A program made the position numbers and the translations under genes. Below, piece by piece: positions 37,025 to 46,550 of a DNA stretch of 64,000 bases. The notes under the pieces are model-generated. The model was not told where the DNA came from and made no database searches. It worked only from the letters and a program-made list of their open reading frames with translations. The first letter of the stretch is position 1. Each line of letters opens with the position of its first letter. This DNA comes from a virus, in IMG/VR virus record IMGVR_UViG_3300032050_000111, positions 1 through 64,000 of that record. One strand, written 5' to 3'.

Positions 37025-37263
37025 TGGATACCCCTACCCCCGAAGAAATCGCTCAGCAGTACAGCGCGCTGGGCGACAGCGTCTGGCTCATCAACGCGAT
37101 CATCGCGGGCCAGCAGATGAAGGGGGCAAGCGAGCAGGAAAAGAAGGATGCAGTCGGTCGCAACGTCGCGCACCTCGAACTGATGCGTGTCAAGGAATAC
37201 TGGACCGATGAAGACATGACTGCCGTGGACGCCGCGATTGCCGCAGGCAAGGCGTATGTCTGA
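37024..37263 (+). CDS. Small conserved protein after the fibre gene
   Basis: A 79-residue protein: TPTPEEIAQQYSALGDSVWL, AIIAGQQMKGASEQEKKDAV and HLELMRVKEYWTDEDMTAVD. The R.VEHLE.M...++WT.EDM..++ block defines a common phage family of unknown role found close to fibre genes. The start at 37024 overlaps the fibre stop; the track of the same frame further upstream is a shadow. Confidence 0.7.
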   Translation: MDTPTPEEIAQQYSALGDSVWLINAIIAGQQMKGASEQEKKDAVGRNVAHLELMRVKEYWTDEDMTAVDAAIAAGKAYV

Positions 37264-37927
37264 GGAACTCCCCCAGCGCAACGTCCTGATCGCCACGCCG
37301 GCCTACGATGGTCGGCTGGATGTCTGGTACACGAACTCGCTCATCAACACCGTGCGCATCGCGCAGGCAAGCAACATCTTCGTGCATCCGGTGTTCATGT
37401 CTTACGACGCGCTGATCCAGCGGGCGCGCAACGACCTCTTCGGTATTGCCGTCGAGGGCGAGTACGACGACATGATCTTCATCGACTCCGACATGGAGTG
37501 GAACCCGCACTGGGTCATGGAACTGCTCGCCCGCCCAGAGGATGTCGTGGGTGGCACAGCGCGCAAGAAGACCGACGATGCCGAGATCTATGTCACCAAG
37601 ACCCGCGACCTGACGGTGCACGAGAACGGCCTGATCAAGGTCGACGCGCTGGGCACCGGGTTCGTACGCCTTAGCCGCAAGGCATTTACTGCGCTTTGGG
37701 AGGCAAGCCCGGAATACGCCAACGAAGGGCGCGTGCGGCGCATGGTGTGTGATGTCCAGATCGTGGACGGCGTGCTGTATTCTGAGGACACCGTGCTCTT
37801 CAAGAAGCTCGCGGAGCTTGGGTTCGACTGCTGGCTCGACCCGCGTATGACCTGCGCGCACATCGGCACCAAGAAGTTCTACGGTGACATCCAAGCGTTC
37901 ATCAAGCGCCTAGCCCCTGTGGAGTAA
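37256..37927 (+). CDS. Glycosyltransferase, GT-A type
   Basis: A 223-residue enzyme. RNVLIATPAYDGRLD begins a Rossmann-like fold, followed by a basic helix (YDALIQRARNDLFGIAVE) and MIFIDSDMEWNPHWVMELL, where DSD is the metal- and nucleotide-sugar-binding DXD motif (about residues 76-78). VVGGTARKKT and DALGTGFVRLSRKAF follow, as in GT2-like phage glycosyltransferases. It may modify virion proteins or host surface sugars; lying among tail and lysis genes, fibre or tail decoration is the more likely guess. It overlaps the previous gene by 8 bases. Confidence 0.75.
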   Translation: MSEELPQRNVLIATPAYDGRLDVWYTNSLINTVRIAQASNIFVHPVFMSYDALIQRARNDLFGIAVEGEYDDMIFIDSDMEWNPHWVMELLARPEDVVGGTARKKTDDAEIYVTKTRDLTVHENGLIKVDALGTGFVRLSRKAFTALWEASPEYANEGRVRRMVCDVQIVDGVLYSEDTVLFKKLAELGFDCWLDPRMTCAHIGTKKFYGDIQAFIKRLAPVE

Positions 37928-37930
37928 TCC

Positions 37931-38488
37931 ATGCTTGAGATCCTCTCCTTCATCACGGGCTTCCTCGGGCCGCTCGTTCCGCAAGTGTTCAAGTGGTTCG
38001 AGCGCAAGCAGGAGTACGCGCACGAGCTTGCCCTGATGAAGTTGCGGCTTGAGCAGGGTGCGCAGGAGCACCTGTGGCGCATGGAGCAGATCAGCGCGAC
38101 AGCAGACATTGCCGAGATGAAGACGCTGCGCACGCCGCAGCAATCGTTCGGGGTGCAACTGCTGGACGCGGCGAAGGAATGGGTGACGGACACTCGCTGG
38201 GGCGCGGTGGTGATCGTGCCGGTGTTTTATCTGTTCGCGCTGTTGGACTTCATCCTCGGCATGGTGCGGCCCGTCATCACCTATGCCGCGTTCGGGTTCT
38301 ACATGGTCTACAAGTGGACTTTGTTTGAGTCGCTCGCCGCCAACACCACCAAGGAAGCCGCGATTCTCGCCACATGGTCCGATCAGGACTGGGCAGTGCT
38401 CCTGCTGGTGTTGGGCTACTACTTCGGCCAGCGCACGATGCGGGCGGCGTTCGGCGGCAGCACCCAGAATGACAAGCGTGCGGGGTGA
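37931..38488 (+). CDS. Membrane protein next to lysozyme, holin-like
   Basis: A 185-residue protein. A hydrophobic start (EILSFITGFLGPLVPQVF), a charged helical part (KQEYAHELALMKLRLEQGAQ), then two or three membrane segments (AVVIVPVFYLFALLDFILGM, AAFGFYMVYKW, VLLLVLGYYFGQRTM) and a polar tail. Proteins of this plan precede the lysozyme gene in several podoviruses and are treated as holins. The charged helical part could also act as an inner spanin, but the topology fits poorly. Confidence 0.6.
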   Translation: MLEILSFITGFLGPLVPQVFKWFERKQEYAHELALMKLRLEQGAQEHLWRMEQISATADIAEMKTLRTPQQSFGVQLLDAAKEWVTDTRWGAVVIVPVFYLFALLDFILGMVRPVITYAAFGFYMVYKWTLFESLAANTTKEAAILATWSDQDWAVLLLVLGYYFGQRTMRAAFGGSTQNDKRAG

Positions 38489-38491
38489 TCC

Positions 38492-38962
38492 TTGGGCCGC
38501 TGGTTGCATCTTGCCCGCGACCTCGCGCATGAGTTCGAGGGGCTGCACCGGGTGGGTCAGGATGGCCTGATCTACCCGTACCACGACCCTGTAGGTTTTC
38601 CGACACAGGGCTGGGGCAGGCTGCTGAGTCGCAACAAGTGGGAGTCCCTGAGCCGCTATCACCCCATCACGCGGGCCGAGGCGGACGAATGGTGCAACGA
38701 GGATCTCGCCAAGCACGCGCGAGCGGTGTGGTCCCTGTGCCCGGTGGAGATGACGCCGGGGATGTTCGCCGCGCTGGTGGACTTCAGTTTCAACGCCGGG
38801 CCGGGAAACCTTGAGATCAGCACACTGCGCCGCCGCCTGCTGGCTGGCGACTACGAAGGCGCAGCCGATCAATTCCCACGCTGGGTCTATGCACAAGGGG
38901 TAAAATTGCCGGGACTTGTGCGCCGCCGCGCTGCTGAGCGTGCGCTCTTCCTGAAGGAGTAG
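38492..38962 (+). CDS. Endolysin, GH24 lysozyme
   Basis: A 156-residue muramidase that breaks the peptidoglycan at lysis. Catalytic residues are Glu16 (FEGL), Asp32 (YHDPVG) and Thr38 (FPTQGWG), the E-D-T triad of GH24 enzymes; the loop between Glu and Asp is longer than in T4 lysozyme. SFNAGPGNLEISTLRRRLLAG and FPRWVYAQGVKLPGLVRRRA are standard family blocks. It has no signal peptide, so it needs a holin. The start is a TTG at 38492; it ends with TAG. Confidence 0.9.
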   Translation: MGRWLHLARDLAHEFEGLHRVGQDGLIYPYHDPVGFPTQGWGRLLSRNKWESLSRYHPITRAEADEWCNEDLAKHARAVWSLCPVEMTPGMFAALVDFSFNAGPGNLEISTLRRRLLAGDYEGAADQFPRWVYAQGVKLPGLVRRRAAERALFLKE

Positions 38963-38964
38963 CC

Positions 38965-41088
38965 GTGTCCTTGTTCAAAGCCGTTTTCAAAGCCGGCGTC
39001 AATCGCGAAAACACGCGGTATACCACTGAAGGCGGCTGGTACGACTGCGACAAAATCCGTTTTCGGCAAGGCACGCCAGAGCAAATTGGCGGGTGGGTGC
39101 GCATTTCAGCAAACACGTTCATAGGTATCTGTCGCTCCCTCTGGAACTGGATTACGCTGTCAGCACAGAACCTTATGGGTGTAGGCACAAACCGCAAGTT
39201 CTACATCGAGCTTGGCGGAGCGTACAACGACGTTACGCCGATTCGTAGCACGGTTACGCTGACAAACCCTTTCACTGCTACGAACGGCTCTGCTGTAATC
39301 AACGTCACGCACACGGACCATGGCGCACTGACTGGCGACTATGTGACGTACATGGGGGCGGGTATTACAGGGCTTGGCGGCAATATAACTGCCAGCGTAC
39401 TGACCGGCGAATTCGTCATCACCGTCATTAACACCAACTCCTACTCCATCACCGTAGGAGCGACGGCGAATGCAACAGACGCTGCAGGTTCTCCCGGGGG
39501 CGGTTCCGTCATTACGCAGTACCAAGTCAACTCAGGTGAAACTGCCGCCAATCCTCTGCTTGGCTGGGGTTCAGGAGGGTGGGGCGCAGCGCCTTGGGGC
39601 GGTAGCCCGCCGCTACCCATCAATCCCACTGTTCCGCTATTGCGCATATGGAATCAGCAGAACTTCGGGGAAGACCTGATATACGGTCCTAACGGGGGCG
39701 CGTTATACTATTGGGACGCTTCCAAGGGGGTTACCTCTTCTACGATCTTCGTAACTATTGCTTCTCCGGCAGTGGTTACTTTCACGTTTGCGCCTGTCGA
39801 AGGCATGGTGGTGTCTTTCACGACTACCGGCGCGCTGCCTACAGGGCTGGCAGTGGGGGCGTACTACTATGTCGTCAACGTATTTGCTTTTACAGCGCAG
39901 CTGTCGCTAACGTATAACGGGCCGGCCATCAATACCTCAGGAACGCAGTCTGGCACGCACTCGTTGTCGGCACGAGGCGTTCCTTTGTCGACTATGCCCG
40001 GCGCTTCAGACACTCCGCTGTACGCCAACTACGCGCTTGTTTCCGACACAAGCCGTTTTGTGTTTGCGTTCGGCACGAACGAAATCGGTTCCACCGCTAT
40101 TGACCCGATGCTGGTGCGGTGGTCTGACCAAGAAGACGCCGCTAACTGGACCCCTTCTGCGGTCACACAGGCGGGCTTTACGCGGCTATCAAGCGGCTCG
40201 ACGTTTGTAGCTGCTGTGCAAACTCGCCAAGAGATCGTCGTCTTTACTGACTCTGCGCTGTACTCGTTTCAGTATGTCGGCCCTCCGTACGTTTGGACAA
40301 GCCAGCCGCTGTCGGCCAACATCTCCATCATCAGCACACGCGCGGCGTCGCTAGCCTCCGGCGTAGTCTACTGGATGGGTGTTGACAAGTTCTACATGTA
40401 CGATGGCCGCGTGCAAACGCTACGCTGCGACCTTCGGCAGTTCATCTACAATGATATCAACTTGGGACAAGCTTCCCAAGTTTTTTCCAGCACAAACGAA
40501 GGCTTTAACGAGGTGTGGTGGTTCTACTGCACAGCCAACAGCACAACGGTAGATCGCTACGTCGTTTATAACTACGGCGAAGACGTGTGGTACTACGGCT
40601 CGATGGCACGCACGGCGTGGATCGATTCCGCGCTGCGCAATAACCCGCAAGCCGCGACGTATCTGAACAACCTTGTGGCGCATGAATCGGGCACGGACGA
40701 TAACGCCACCGGGACGCCAGCAGCAATCGAATCCTACATCCAGTCCTCTGAGTTCGACATCGGCGACGGACACAATTTCGGCTACATCTGGCGGGTGCTG
40801 CCTGATATAACTTTTAGGGGCTCTTCGTCGGCTGCGCCGACTGCTAACTTCACGCTGTTGACGTTGAAAAACGCAGGCTCTGGCTACACAACGCCGGCTT
40901 CGCAGGGTGGGACAAACAGCGCGAACGTGGTGCGTACGGCAACCGTACCGGTAGAGGCGTTTACAGGCCAAGTGTACACGCGCGTGCGTGGCAGGCAGAT
41001 AGCACTTAAAGTATCTAGCGCACAAGTGGGCACAACTTGGCAGTTAGGCGCGCCGCGTCTCGACATTAGACCGGATGGGAGAAAGTAA
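38965..41088 (+). CDS. Large virion/tail protein
   Basis: A 707-residue protein. FKAGVNRENTRYTTEGGWYD, CDKIRFRQGTPEQIGGWVR is the typical start of a large podovirus tail or adsorption protein that also shows WSDQEDAANWTPSA and VVFTDSALYSFQYVGPPYVW. These sequences form a beta-propeller-like part, comparable to T7 gp12-type nozzle proteins. The C-terminal 150 residues are a separate beta domain. The GTG start at 38965 is preceded by GAAGGAG. Exact place in the tail is inferred. Confidence 0.75.
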   Translation: MSLFKAVFKAGVNRENTRYTTEGGWYDCDKIRFRQGTPEQIGGWVRISANTFIGICRSLWNWITLSAQNLMGVGTNRKFYIELGGAYNDVTPIRSTVTLTNPFTATNGSAVINVTHTDHGALTGDYVTYMGAGITGLGGNITASVLTGEFVITVINTNSYSITVGATANATDAAGSPGGGSVITQYQVNSGETAANPLLGWGSGGWGAAPWGGSPPLPINPTVPLLRIWNQQNFGEDLIYGPNGGALYYWDASKGVTSSTIFVTIASPAVVTFTFAPVEGMVVSFTTTGALPTGLAVGAYYYVVNVFAFTAQLSLTYNGPAINTSGTQSGTHSLSARGVPLSTMPGASDTPLYANYALVSDTSRFVFAFGTNEIGSTAIDPMLVRWSDQEDAANWTPSAVTQAGFTRLSSGSTFVAAVQTRQEIVVFTDSALYSFQYVGPPYVWTSQPLSANISIISTRAASLASGVVYWMGVDKFYMYDGRVQTLRCDLRQFIYNDINLGQASQVFSSTNEGFNEVWWFYCTANSTTVDRYVVYNYGEDVWYYGSMARTAWIDSALRNNPQAATYLNNLVAHESGTDDNATGTPAAIESYIQSSEFDIGDGHNFGYIWRVLPDITFRGSSSAAPTANFTLLTLKNAGSGYTTPASQGGTNSANVVRTATVPVEAFTGQVYTRVRGRQIALKVSSAQVGTTWQLGAPRLDIRPDGRK

Positions 41089-41696
41089 TGGCGCAGCTGA
41101 TCCCGCCCCGCGCCCCTAACCTACCACTAGCGCCAAAAGAATACGACTCGGGGCACCAAGAAAAGCTCACAAATGCGCTGCGACTGTACTTCCGGCAGCT
41201 TGACAGCGCGCTTACGCAGCTGCTCAGGGGTTTTAACAACTACGGTACTTTCTACAGCACCACCACGCAGACGAACCCGGTAACGTCCGCAGTAAACCTT
41301 GTGACGTATGACACTACTGCAGAGGCATTCGGGGTAAGTGTAGACGCAATCAACCCGTCGAGGCTTGAGGTAACGATGGCCGGCGTTTACAACTTTCAGT
41401 TCTCTGCGCAGCTAGACCACACAGGCGGCGGTAAAGCGGCGTTCTACTTCTGGTTTAGGATAAACGGCACTGACGTGCCCGACAGCGCTACCAAGATGGT
41501 CTTGGCCGGAGCAACTGATGAAGTGGTAGCGGCATGGAACTACCTCGTGTCTTTGAGCGCGGGTGACTACTTTGAACTTGTGTGGAGTTCTCCCGATTCC
41601 GGCGCTAGAATACTCGCAGAGCCTGCGGCAGCGCCCATCCCCGCCATTCCGTCCGTCATCATGACGGCTACCTACGCCTATCCGGCGGACAATTGA
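41088..41696 (+). CDS. C1q/TNF-like beta protein of the virion
   Basis: A 202-residue protein. A helical start (QEKLTNALRLYFRQLDSALT) leads to YGTFYSTTTQTN and VYNFQFSAQLDHTGGG, FYFWFRINGTDVPDSATKM, then SLSAGDYFELVWSS. The order of strands and the GVYNFQFSAQL...WFRINGTDVP..AT motif fit a C1q-like jelly roll found in phage tail proteins. It may be a small receptor-binding or decoration protein. Its start overlaps the previous stop. Confidence 0.7.
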   Translation: MAQLIPPRAPNLPLAPKEYDSGHQEKLTNALRLYFRQLDSALTQLLRGFNNYGTFYSTTTQTNPVTSAVNLVTYDTTAEAFGVSVDAINPSRLEVTMAGVYNFQFSAQLDHTGGGKAAFYFWFRINGTDVPDSATKMVLAGATDEVVAAWNYLVSLSAGDYFELVWSSPDSGARILAEPAAAPIPAIPSVIMTATYAYPADN

Positions 41697-41703
41697 GGTA
41701 CGC

Positions 41704-44700
41704 ATGAGCCTTGCGAATCTTGCTCAGGAAATCGCCCATAAAGGCCGTCACGGGGACTCCACCCTTGTGCATATGACTCCCGGCGAAGTAGCCGGTCTTG
41801 CCGCTATTGCTCGTGCGCATGGAGGGGAGCTTACGGTCAACCCCGAGACAGGTCTGCCTGAGGCAAATTTCCTCAAGAAGATCCTGCCGGCACTTGCCGG
41901 TGCAGCGGTAAGCAGCGTCACGGGATGGAACCCTTTTGCGTCCAGTCTGCTGATCGGCAGCGCCACGGGGCTGGCCTCTGGCAGTCTCAGCAAGGGCCTC
42001 GCGGCGGGACTCGGGGCCTACAGCGGTGCCAGTCTGGCGGGTGGGCTGACAGACCTTGGCGCGCAGGCATTGGCTAATCAGGCGGCATCGGTGCCCTACG
42101 CGGCCAATCTGCCGCCCGGAGAAGTGTTCAGCGCAAGTGCTGCGCCGTCTGCATTTGACAAGATTGGGGCTGGGTTTGGTCGACTGACCGAGAAGGGCGG
42201 ACCGCAGGCGTTTGTCGACGCCATGGGGGGCAGCAAGGGGCTGATGCAGGCAGGGCTGGCGGGGTTGGCTGGCGCGTCTATGATGGAGCCGCAAAAGACG
42301 GTACCGACGGTCACTAAGCAGCCGTCGTTGATTCGCCCAATGGTCATGCAGCGGCAGCAGCGGCCTTGGCAAGAAGCGCAGCAGATGGGCGGACAGTACT
42401 TCGATGACCGCCTTACGCCGTTGACGCCGTATGAGGCGGCGGGCGGTGGTGTTGTGCCGCCCCCGTCAGGAGAAGCTGTTCACTTGTACGCGGACGGCGG
42501 GTCGGTGGCAGGGAGTGCCACGCCTGCTGCAGCGCCTTTCTCGTCTCAGCAGATCGCAGACTACTACAAGCAGTTTGTTACGCAAGGCGGGATGTCAGAA
42601 GCTGACTTTGTCAGCGGGGCGCGCAACTTTGGCGTCACTGATGCGCAGCTTATGAGCGCGCGCAATTTGCTCCTTGGGGTGCCTGAGAACACTTCGTGGG
42701 CTGCTGCTAACCAGATGGTTGCCCCGCCTCCGCAACAGCCGATGGGCGGGTATGGCGCTGACGCAGGCGCGATCAATCTTGCTGGTATGCCCGGTGCTAA
42801 CGCTGGGCCTCCGGCTGCGGGTGTTGGCTCGATCAATCTTGCGGGTATGCCCGGTGCTGACGCTGGGCCTCCGGCTTCGTTTGCACCGGCTGCGGCGCAG
42901 CAGCCGCTTGGGGGCCCGCCGTCGCCGGCTGGAGGCACTGCGCCCAACAGCATCAGCACCCCGCCGCCTCCGCAGCAGCCGCTTGGGGGCCCGCCGTCGC
43001 CGGCTGGAGGCACTGCGCCCAACATCATCAGCACTCCGCCGCCTCCGCAGCAACCTACGCGTTCGCGCCCGACTACAACGCGTCTGCCCGGTCTTGGCCT
43101 GACGCCGGAACAACTGGCGACTCAATACCAGATGTACGTCGCTTCTGGACGAAAAACAGAAGACGAGTTCATGTCCAACTTCAACATCGATCCGATGGCG
43201 TTGGCAGATCTCAAGCAGACTATGGTTAACCAGTCGCCGGCACAAGCGATAGCTGCGGCGCAGCCAACCGTCAATGAGGCGGTCGCTCCTGTTTCTGTTG
43301 CAGCGGCTCCAGCACAGCGTACGTTTACTCCCCAAGAAATCGCTGGGTACTACGAAGATTTTGTTGTCAAACAGGGGATGTCCGACGCAGACTTTATCAA
43401 GTCTGCTCGCGACTTCGGCGTCACTGACGATCAACTTCTTCAAGCGCGTGATGTCTTTTTGGCGTCCAAGCAGCCCCCTGCGCAGCCTGCGGCAAGCGTG
43501 GCCGCGCCTGCTAGTAGGGCAGGAGAGGCGCTTAATATGCGCAACCTGTCTGCCATGCAGCCGGATGACGCACTTGGCTACTTGCGGCAAATTACGCCGC
43601 AGCAGCTGCAGATTGAACAATCTGCGCCCGTGTACGAATCCGAGTACGGAGGGCGTACTTTCTACTCTGCGCCGGGAGGTGTGCCTTCAATCGGCAATCA
43701 GCTTACGCCTATTTACTCAGGTGGAGCAGGCGAGGGGGAATCGCCGACACTTACGGGGTTTGAACGGCAGATCACGCCCACTTTCGATCCAAGCTACGAA
43801 GGGGGTAGATACGGCGGCTACCACGCGGTATACGATACTTCCGGCAAACTGAAAGATGTTGTGTTTCGCCCAGAAGAACGTAGCGGCGGTTGGCTCGCAG
43901 AGAACATTGAGACTATCGCGCCTGCAGTAATAGGTGCGCTGGCGGGCCCAGGAGCCGCTGCCTTGCTTGGCGGGGGGACGGCTACAGCAGGTTCTAGTGC
44001 GCTTGCGGGCGCGCTTATGGGCGGAACCTACGGCGCAGGTAGTGCCGCAGTCAATGACCAGAACGTACTTAAAGGGGCCGTTACCGGGGCGCTTACCGGG
44101 GCCGCATCTGGCGCGCTGCCGTATCTGTTTGATGGGGCGACTGCGGCGCCTATCGACGCCGAGCTTGGGTTCTCTAACTACAACGGCACAGGTGCTATCG
44201 GGTCTACGGGCATTGTCAGCGATCTTGACGAACTTGCGCAGATCCTGCCGGAAGGCGGAGTAAGCGCGGGCACCACGCCCTCTTTCACCACTGATCAGAT
44301 TGTCGACGCTTACGAAGAGTTTGTTGGTCGGGGAGGAATGTCAGAAGCTGATTTTATTCAAGAAGCGTATAAGTACGGCGTAACCGATGAGCAGCTTCTG
44401 AATGCCCGACAGCAGCTGCTGCAAGACATGGGGCTCGATACGACGAGTACGGCAGCAACGGGGCAAGGCGCTGTGAGCGCCGGAGATATTTCCGACGACA
44501 TTCTTAGCTCAGCAATTGACCAACTTGAAGGCGGTATGTCGTATGACGACTATGTCAGGCTTGTGGACGAAATCACAGGTACTGGCACGGGCACGGGGGG
44601 CGTAGACCTGTCCGAAGCCGACATCACCGACGCAGAGGTTGCTCAGACCGGCGGTAGGGGCGATGTCCTCGATGACCTGTCCGAAGCCGACATCACCGAC

Positions 44701-46542
44701 GCAGAGGTTGCTCAGACCGGCGGTAGGGGCGATGTCCTCGATGACCTGTCCGAAGCTGACATCACCGACGCAGAGGTTGCGAATACGCTAGGTAGAGACA
44801 TTGCCGATGATTTGTCCGATGACGCTGTTAAAGCCGCCATTGATCAAATGGAAGGCGGTATGTCATATGACGACTATGTCCGGCTTGTTGACGAGATCAC
44901 AGGTACCGGCGCAGGCACGGGGGGCGTAGACCTGTCCGAAGCTGACATCACCGACGCAGAGCTTACGGACACGCTCGGTAAAGACGTTGTCGATGATCTG
45001 TCCGAAGCTGACATCACCGACGCAGAGCTTACGGACACGCTAGGTAAAGATGTTGTCGATGACCTGTCCGAAGCGGACATTACCGACGCAGAGCTTACGG
45101 ACACGCTAGGTAAAGATGTTGTCGATGACCTGTCCGAAGCGGACATTACCGACGCAGAGGTTGCTCAGACCGGCGCTGAAAGCGATTTGGGCGATACCCG
45201 TGATGACATTGCCGACAGCGGCGGCACCAGCGGTGATGTACTTGACCGCGATTTGGGCGATGCTTTTGATAAAGACGTTGAAGATGTATCCGATGACGCT
45301 GTTAAAGCCGCCATTGATCAAATGGAAGGCGGTACGTCGTATGACGACTATGTGCGGCTTGTGGACGAAATCACAGGCACTGGCGCAAGCACAGGCGCGA
45401 GCACAGGTACCAGCACTGGTACTGGCGGCGGCTTAGGCGCTTTGGCCGACACGGTCAAAAACATCGTAACGAACAACCCGACAGCCACCGCGCTAGGCAT
45501 TGCAGCGCTTACAGGCGCGGTCAGCGGCGGCACGCAGCAAACGACCGGGACTAGCGGAGGCACTACGCAAAACATCCCGCGTTACACTTCTCCGCGCGTG
45601 TTCGGCAATGTTCAAGGGGGTGCGGGCCAAGGCAGTGTAAGTGGTGGCGTCGGGGGTGGCGGAGGTGGCGGCTACGCGGACGACAGCGGCAAAACGCAGT
45701 CGCAAATTGCGTACGAATACCTAATGGGTATGCGTCCGTCTTCTCGCGCGTACCGTGGCGCGCCTGTTCAGCAAGCCCCTGCTAGACCGGCGGCTGTTCA
45801 GCAAGCTCCTGCGCAACAAGTTTCTGCGCAGCAAGCTTCTGCGCAGCAAGCTCCTGCGCGCTCGTATAGTACGCAGGAGATCATGAACGCCTACAAGGAC
45901 TTTGTAGGCAATCAGGGCATGACCGAAGAAACCTTCGTATCTGAAGCGCGTCGTTTGGGCATCACCGATGAAGAGCTTATGGCTGCGCGTGGGCAGCTAC
46001 TGCAAGAAATGCAAGCTCCTGCGCAGCAAACCCCAGCGCGCTCGTATAGCACGCAAGAGATCATGAACGCCTACAAGGACTTTGTAGGCAATCAGGGCAT
46101 GACCGAAGAAACCTTCGTGTCTGAAGCGCGTCGTTTGGGCATCACCGATGAAGAGCTTATGGCTGCGCGAGAACAACTGCTCCGCGAAATGCAGGCGGCG
46201 CCCATGGCGGCAGGAGGCATTGCAGCACTTGCTGCCGGCGGACGTATGGCTGAGGGGCATCTAGGGAGCTACTCCGACGGAGGGCGTCTGCTGCGTGGGC
46301 CCGGGGACGGCGTTTCCGACTCCATTCCTGCTAGCATCGGCGGTAAGCACCCGGCGCGTCTGGCTGACGGTGAGTTTGTCATCCCCGCGCGTATCGTTTC
46401 GGAGCTTGGTAACGGGTCCACAGAAGCAGGCGCCCGCCAGCTTTACGCAATGATGGATCGTATTCAGAAGCGTCGAGGCAAGACTGTAGGCAAAAATGCC
46501 GTAGCAGTTGACTCCAAGGCACGTAAGTTCCTCCCCGCTTGA
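41704..46542 (+). CDS. Giant repeat-rich virion protein (probable ejection protein)
   Basis: A 1,612-residue protein. The N-terminus (GDSTLVHMTPGEVAGLAAIA, NPETGLPEANFLKKILPALA) and C-terminus (GDGVSDSIPASIGGKHPARL, ADGEFVIPARIVSELGNGST) are both conserved in internal virion proteins of podoviruses, with a glycine-rich hydrophobic stretch (residues 55-130) that could enter membranes. Between them are Pro/Gly/Ala linkers, five copies of a 45-residue helical module and seven tandem acidic repeats. It is followed by two further ejection-like proteins, so delivery into the host with the DNA is the best inference. Confidence 0.7.
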   Translation: MSLANLAQEIAHKGRHGDSTLVHMTPGEVAGLAAIARAHGGELTVNPETGLPEANFLKKILPALAGAAVSSVTGWNPFASSLLIGSATGLASGSLSKGLAAGLGAYSGASLAGGLTDLGAQALANQAASVPYAANLPPGEVFSASAAPSAFDKIGAGFGRLTEKGGPQAFVDAMGGSKGLMQAGLAGLAGASMMEPQKTVPTVTKQPSLIRPMVMQRQQRPWQEAQQMGGQYFDDRLTPLTPYEAAGGGVVPPPSGEAVHLYADGGSVAGSATPAAAPFSSQQIADYYKQFVTQGGMSEADFVSGARNFGVTDAQLMSARNLLLGVPENTSWAAANQMVAPPPQQPMGGYGADAGAINLAGMPGANAGPPAAGVGSINLAGMPGADAGPPASFAPAAAQQPLGGPPSPAGGTAPNSISTPPPPQQPLGGPPSPAGGTAPNIISTPPPPQQPTRSRPTTTRLPGLGLTPEQLATQYQMYVASGRKTEDEFMSNFNIDPMALADLKQTMVNQSPAQAIAAAQPTVNEAVAPVSVAAAPAQRTFTPQEIAGYYEDFVVKQGMSDADFIKSARDFGVTDDQLLQARDVFLASKQPPAQPAASVAAPASRAGEALNMRNLSAMQPDDALGYLRQITPQQLQIEQSAPVYESEYGGRTFYSAPGGVPSIGNQLTPIYSGGAGEGESPTLTGFERQITPTFDPSYEGGRYGGYHAVYDTSGKLKDVVFRPEERSGGWLAENIETIAPAVIGALAGPGAAALLGGGTATAGSSALAGALMGGTYGAGSAAVNDQNVLKGAVTGALTGAASGALPYLFDGATAAPIDAELGFSNYNGTGAIGSTGIVSDLDELAQILPEGGVSAGTTPSFTTDQIVDAYEEFVGRGGMSEADFIQEAYKYGVTDEQLLNARQQLLQDMGLDTTSTAATGQGAVSAGDISDDILSSAIDQLEGGMSYDDYVRLVDEITGTGTGTGGVDLSEADITDAEVAQTGGRGDVLDDLSEADITDAEVAQTGGRGDVLDDLSEADITDAEVANTLGRDIADDLSDDAVKAAIDQMEGGMSYDDYVRLVDEITGTGAGTGGVDLSEADITDAELTDTLGKDVVDDLSEADITDAELTDTLGKDVVDDLSEADITDAELTDTLGKDVVDDLSEADITDAEVAQTGAESDLGDTRDDIADSGGTSGDVLDRDLGDAFDKDVEDVSDDAVKAAIDQMEGGTSYDDYVRLVDEITGTGASTGASTGTSTGTGGGLGALADTVKNIVTNNPTATALGIAALTGAVSGGTQQTTGTSGGTTQNIPRYTSPRVFGNVQGGAGQGSVSGGVGGGGGGGYADDSGKTQSQIAYEYLMGMRPSSRAYRGAPVQQAPARPAAVQQAPAQQVSAQQASAQQAPARSYSTQEIMNAYKDFVGNQGMTEETFVSEARRLGITDEELMAARGQLLQEMQAPAQQTPARSYSTQEIMNAYKDFVGNQGMTEETFVSEARRLGITDEELMAAREQLLREMQAAPMAAGGIAALAAGGRMAEGHLGSYSDGGRLLRGPGDGVSDSIPASIGGKHPARLADGEFVIPARIVSELGNGSTEAGARQLYAMMDRIQKRRGKTVGKNAVAVDSKARKFLPA
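44608..45170 (+). repeat. Tandem coding repeat, DLSEADITDAE units
   Basis: Seven units of about 66 bp, each encoding DLSEADITDAE followed by a variable tail (VAQTGGRGDVLD or LTDTLGKDVVDD). Adjacent copies are almost identical in DNA, so the array can change in length by recombination. A larger unit (AIDQMEGGMSYDDYVRLVDE) flanks it in three copies. Confidence 0.85.
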
Positions 46543-46550
46543 GGTGAAAA

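Noticed and set aside
28532-38962. TAG reassigned as a sense codon across the late genes
   Set aside because: TAG acts as the stop at 28532-28534, 30149-30151, 32115-32117 and 38960-38962. At 38960 and 32115 reading through would run out of frame into the next gene, and at 30149 a TGA follows at once. Only one gene has an internal TAG, so a genome-wide code change is not supported.
42537-46185. 45-residue repeats as EF-hand calcium sites
   Set aside because: The acidic positions do not follow the DxDxDG loop; a helix-turn-helix reading fits better.
41704-46542. Tape measure protein of a long-tailed phage
   Set aside because: The length would suit, but no tail tube, sheath, chaperone or baseplate genes are present. 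N- and C-terminal motifs and the following genes fit podovirus ejection proteins.
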